Positions 13,197 to 14,090 of a stretch of DNA of 14,090 bases are shown piece after piece. Every line of letters starts with the position of its first letter. Position 1 is the stretch's first letter. This DNA comes from Deltaproteobacteria bacterium. Its GTDB lineage: Bacteria; Myxococcota_A; UBA9160. A model generated the notes under the pieces. That model saw only the letters and a program-made list of their open reading frames with translations. It had not been told where the DNA came from and searched no databases. The stretch is taken from contig DOUU01000188.1 in NCBI GenBank assembly GCA_003520425.1, forward strand, positions 9,424-23,513, given 5' to 3'. Made by a program: the position numbers and the translations under genes.

Positions 13197-14090
13197 CTAG
13201 GCGCCCTCGTTCACCCAGGCCTCGAGATCCTCGGGGATGCCCTTGGGGTCGTTGGCGATCGGGCCGAGACCGGGGCCGGGGATGTGCGCGAACATGTCCT
13301 CGAAATGAGCCTCGATCCGGGGGCTGAACAAGCCAATCGTGCGCAGGGTGGGAATCACAAAACCGCGTATCGGCCCGCGGCGGCCGCCCGTTTTCTGAAT
13401 CGCTTGCACGAGCGTCTCGCGTTCCTTTGCGATCTCGGCGAACGCCAGTGCAGGATCGATCCCTGCCCCGCGCCAAATCTCCATCACGGAGTCGCGCATC
13501 GAGACCCCGGCTCGCGAGTCGATGAGCAGGCGTGCCGACTCAAACGCAAAGTCCTCGAGCTCCGCACGCTGCTCGTCCGAGAGCGTGGGAAGGACCGCAC
13601 TCAGGTACTTGATGCCGTAGCCGGTATGACGCGCCTCGTCCCGCGACACGTAGGTGAGGAGCTGCTTGAGCAGAGGCTCCTGGGTCTGGTTTCGCATGTC
13701 CCGGAAGGCGTAGAGCGCAAGTCCCTCCGTCACGATCTGCATCCCGACCGCCTTCTCGAGCCAGCCCGGAGCTGCGAGCACCGCATCGAGCAGCTTCTTT
13801 AGGCCCGGCGCGATCGGTACCACATGGCCCAGCTTGCCGATGTACGCCGCAAAGACCTCGACGTGGCGCGCCTCATCCATGGTCTGGGTGGCGGCGTAGA
13901 ACTTTCCATCGGTGTGGGGGACGGCATTCACCAGCTGCGCGGCCACCATGAGCGCGCCTTGCTCGCCGTGCAGGAAGTTCGAGAGCATGAAGGCCGCCGT
14001 GCGGCGCGAAGCTTCCCAGCGCGTGTCGAGGGAGAGTGCCTGCCAGAAGCGCGTGCTTTGGATCGGGACGCCCCCGACGGAAAAGGTGCG
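13197..14090 (-). CDS. Ferritin-like diiron-carboxylate protein (5' end beyond the window)
   Basis: The visible 297 residues form a ferritin-like four-helix bundle protein; the frame is open through the right edge, so the true start lies outside. Numbering from the first visible residue, the full diiron ligand set appears: Glu43 in HGEQGAL, Glu73 and His76 in MDEARHVEVF, Glu122 in VTEGLAL, and Glu152 and His155 in SRDEARHTGYG. The ExxH repeat, the spacing and the AATQTMDEARH phrase fit the ribonucleotide-reductase-R2/oxygenase-like branch rather than iron-storage ferritin, which is shorter. It could be an oxidase or oxygenase acting on a lipid or small molecule; the reaction is unknown. An ATG at 13988 is internal, since the upstream codons (for example FWQALSLDTRWEASRR) continue the same helix pattern. 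The C-terminus is about 140 residues past the last ligand. No partner gene is visible. Confidence 0.85.
   Translation of the reverse strand, partial: RTFSVGGVPIQSTRFWQALSLDTRWEASRRTAAFMLSNFLHGEQGALMVAAQLVNAVPHTDGKFYAATQTMDEARHVEVFAAYIGKLGHVVPIAPGLKKLLDAVLAAPGWLEKAVGMQIVTEGLALYAFRDMRNQTQEPLLKQLLTYVSRDEARHTGYGIKYLSAVLPTLSDEQRAELEDFAFESARLLIDSRAGVSMRDSVMEIWRGAGIDPALAFAEIAKERETLVQAIQKTGGRRGPIRGFVIPTLRTIGLFSPRIEAHFEDMFAHIPGPGLGPIANDPKGIPEDLEAWVNEGA

Noticed and set aside
11389..13476. 695-codon minus-strand frame, the longest in the window
   Set aside because: It is antisense to the PafA-type phosphatase and part of the ferritin-like gene region; its Arg/Pro/His-rich translation has no domain, while the plus-strand gene has a complete active site.
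12381..13802. 473-codon plus-strand frame spanning the phosphatase end, the gap and the ferritin-like gene
   Set aside because: It overlaps two well-supported genes in wrong frames; only the gap part is kept as a low-interest observation.
1..14090. CRISPR array, tRNA/rRNA genes, intact insertion sequence
   Set aside because: No regularly spaced repeats, no T-loop-like GTTCGAATCC with cloverleaf context, no rRNA-like tracts and no intact transposase were seen in reading the sequence; a dedicated RNA search was not possible.

Overview
This is a GC-rich, mostly gene-dense stretch of a bacterial chromosome. The gene content (an arginine succinyltransferase-type operon, lipoproteins with Cys lipoboxes, a Fur regulator, frequent GTG starts, very high GC at third codon positions) suggests a Gram-negative bacterium of the deltaproteobacterial/Myxococcota type or an uncultured relative. 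No rRNA, tRNA or marker gene is present to fix the taxonomy, so this is inference.

Left third (1 to about 2430) is loosely packed. It holds a secreted trypsin-like protease (269-1099, +), a SnoaL-like protein (1416-1868, -), two non-coding gaps of just over 300 bases, and the decayed C-terminus of a tyrosine recombinase (2182-2431, +) in which the conserved boxes can be read only by changing frame twice. This looks like an old integration or recombination scar.

The centre-left (2428-7206, all -) is a compact four-gene operon in the order astC-like, astA, astD, then a guanidino-modifying (pentein-fold) enzyme. The genes overlap by 7 nt, are separated by 5 nt, and overlap by 4 nt (GTGA). AstA succinylates arginine or ornithine, the class III aminotransferase and AstD carry out the two oxidation steps to succinylglutamate, and the pentein enzyme sits where the pathway needs the AstB dihydrolase. 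No canonical astB or astE is in the window. This non-canonical arginine-catabolic operon is the most interesting system here.

The centre-right has an endonuclease/exonuclease/phosphatase-family protein (7374-8270, +), divergent from the operon across a 167-nt region with a dyad and a sigma-54-like element. It converges on a MATE efflux pump (8267-9637, -), and the two stop codons overlap in a CTAG. A perfect 16-bp hairpin lies just upstream of the MATE start.

The right part (+) carries a TPR lipoprotein (9919-10308), a hypothetical protein starting in an ATGA overlap (10305-10793), a Fur-family regulator (10837-11271) and a PafA-type alkaline phosphatase lipoprotein (11290-12966, possibly starting earlier at a CTG). 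A ferritin-like diiron protein (13197-14090, -) runs off the right edge. I see no CRISPR array, tRNA, rRNA or intact insertion sequence.
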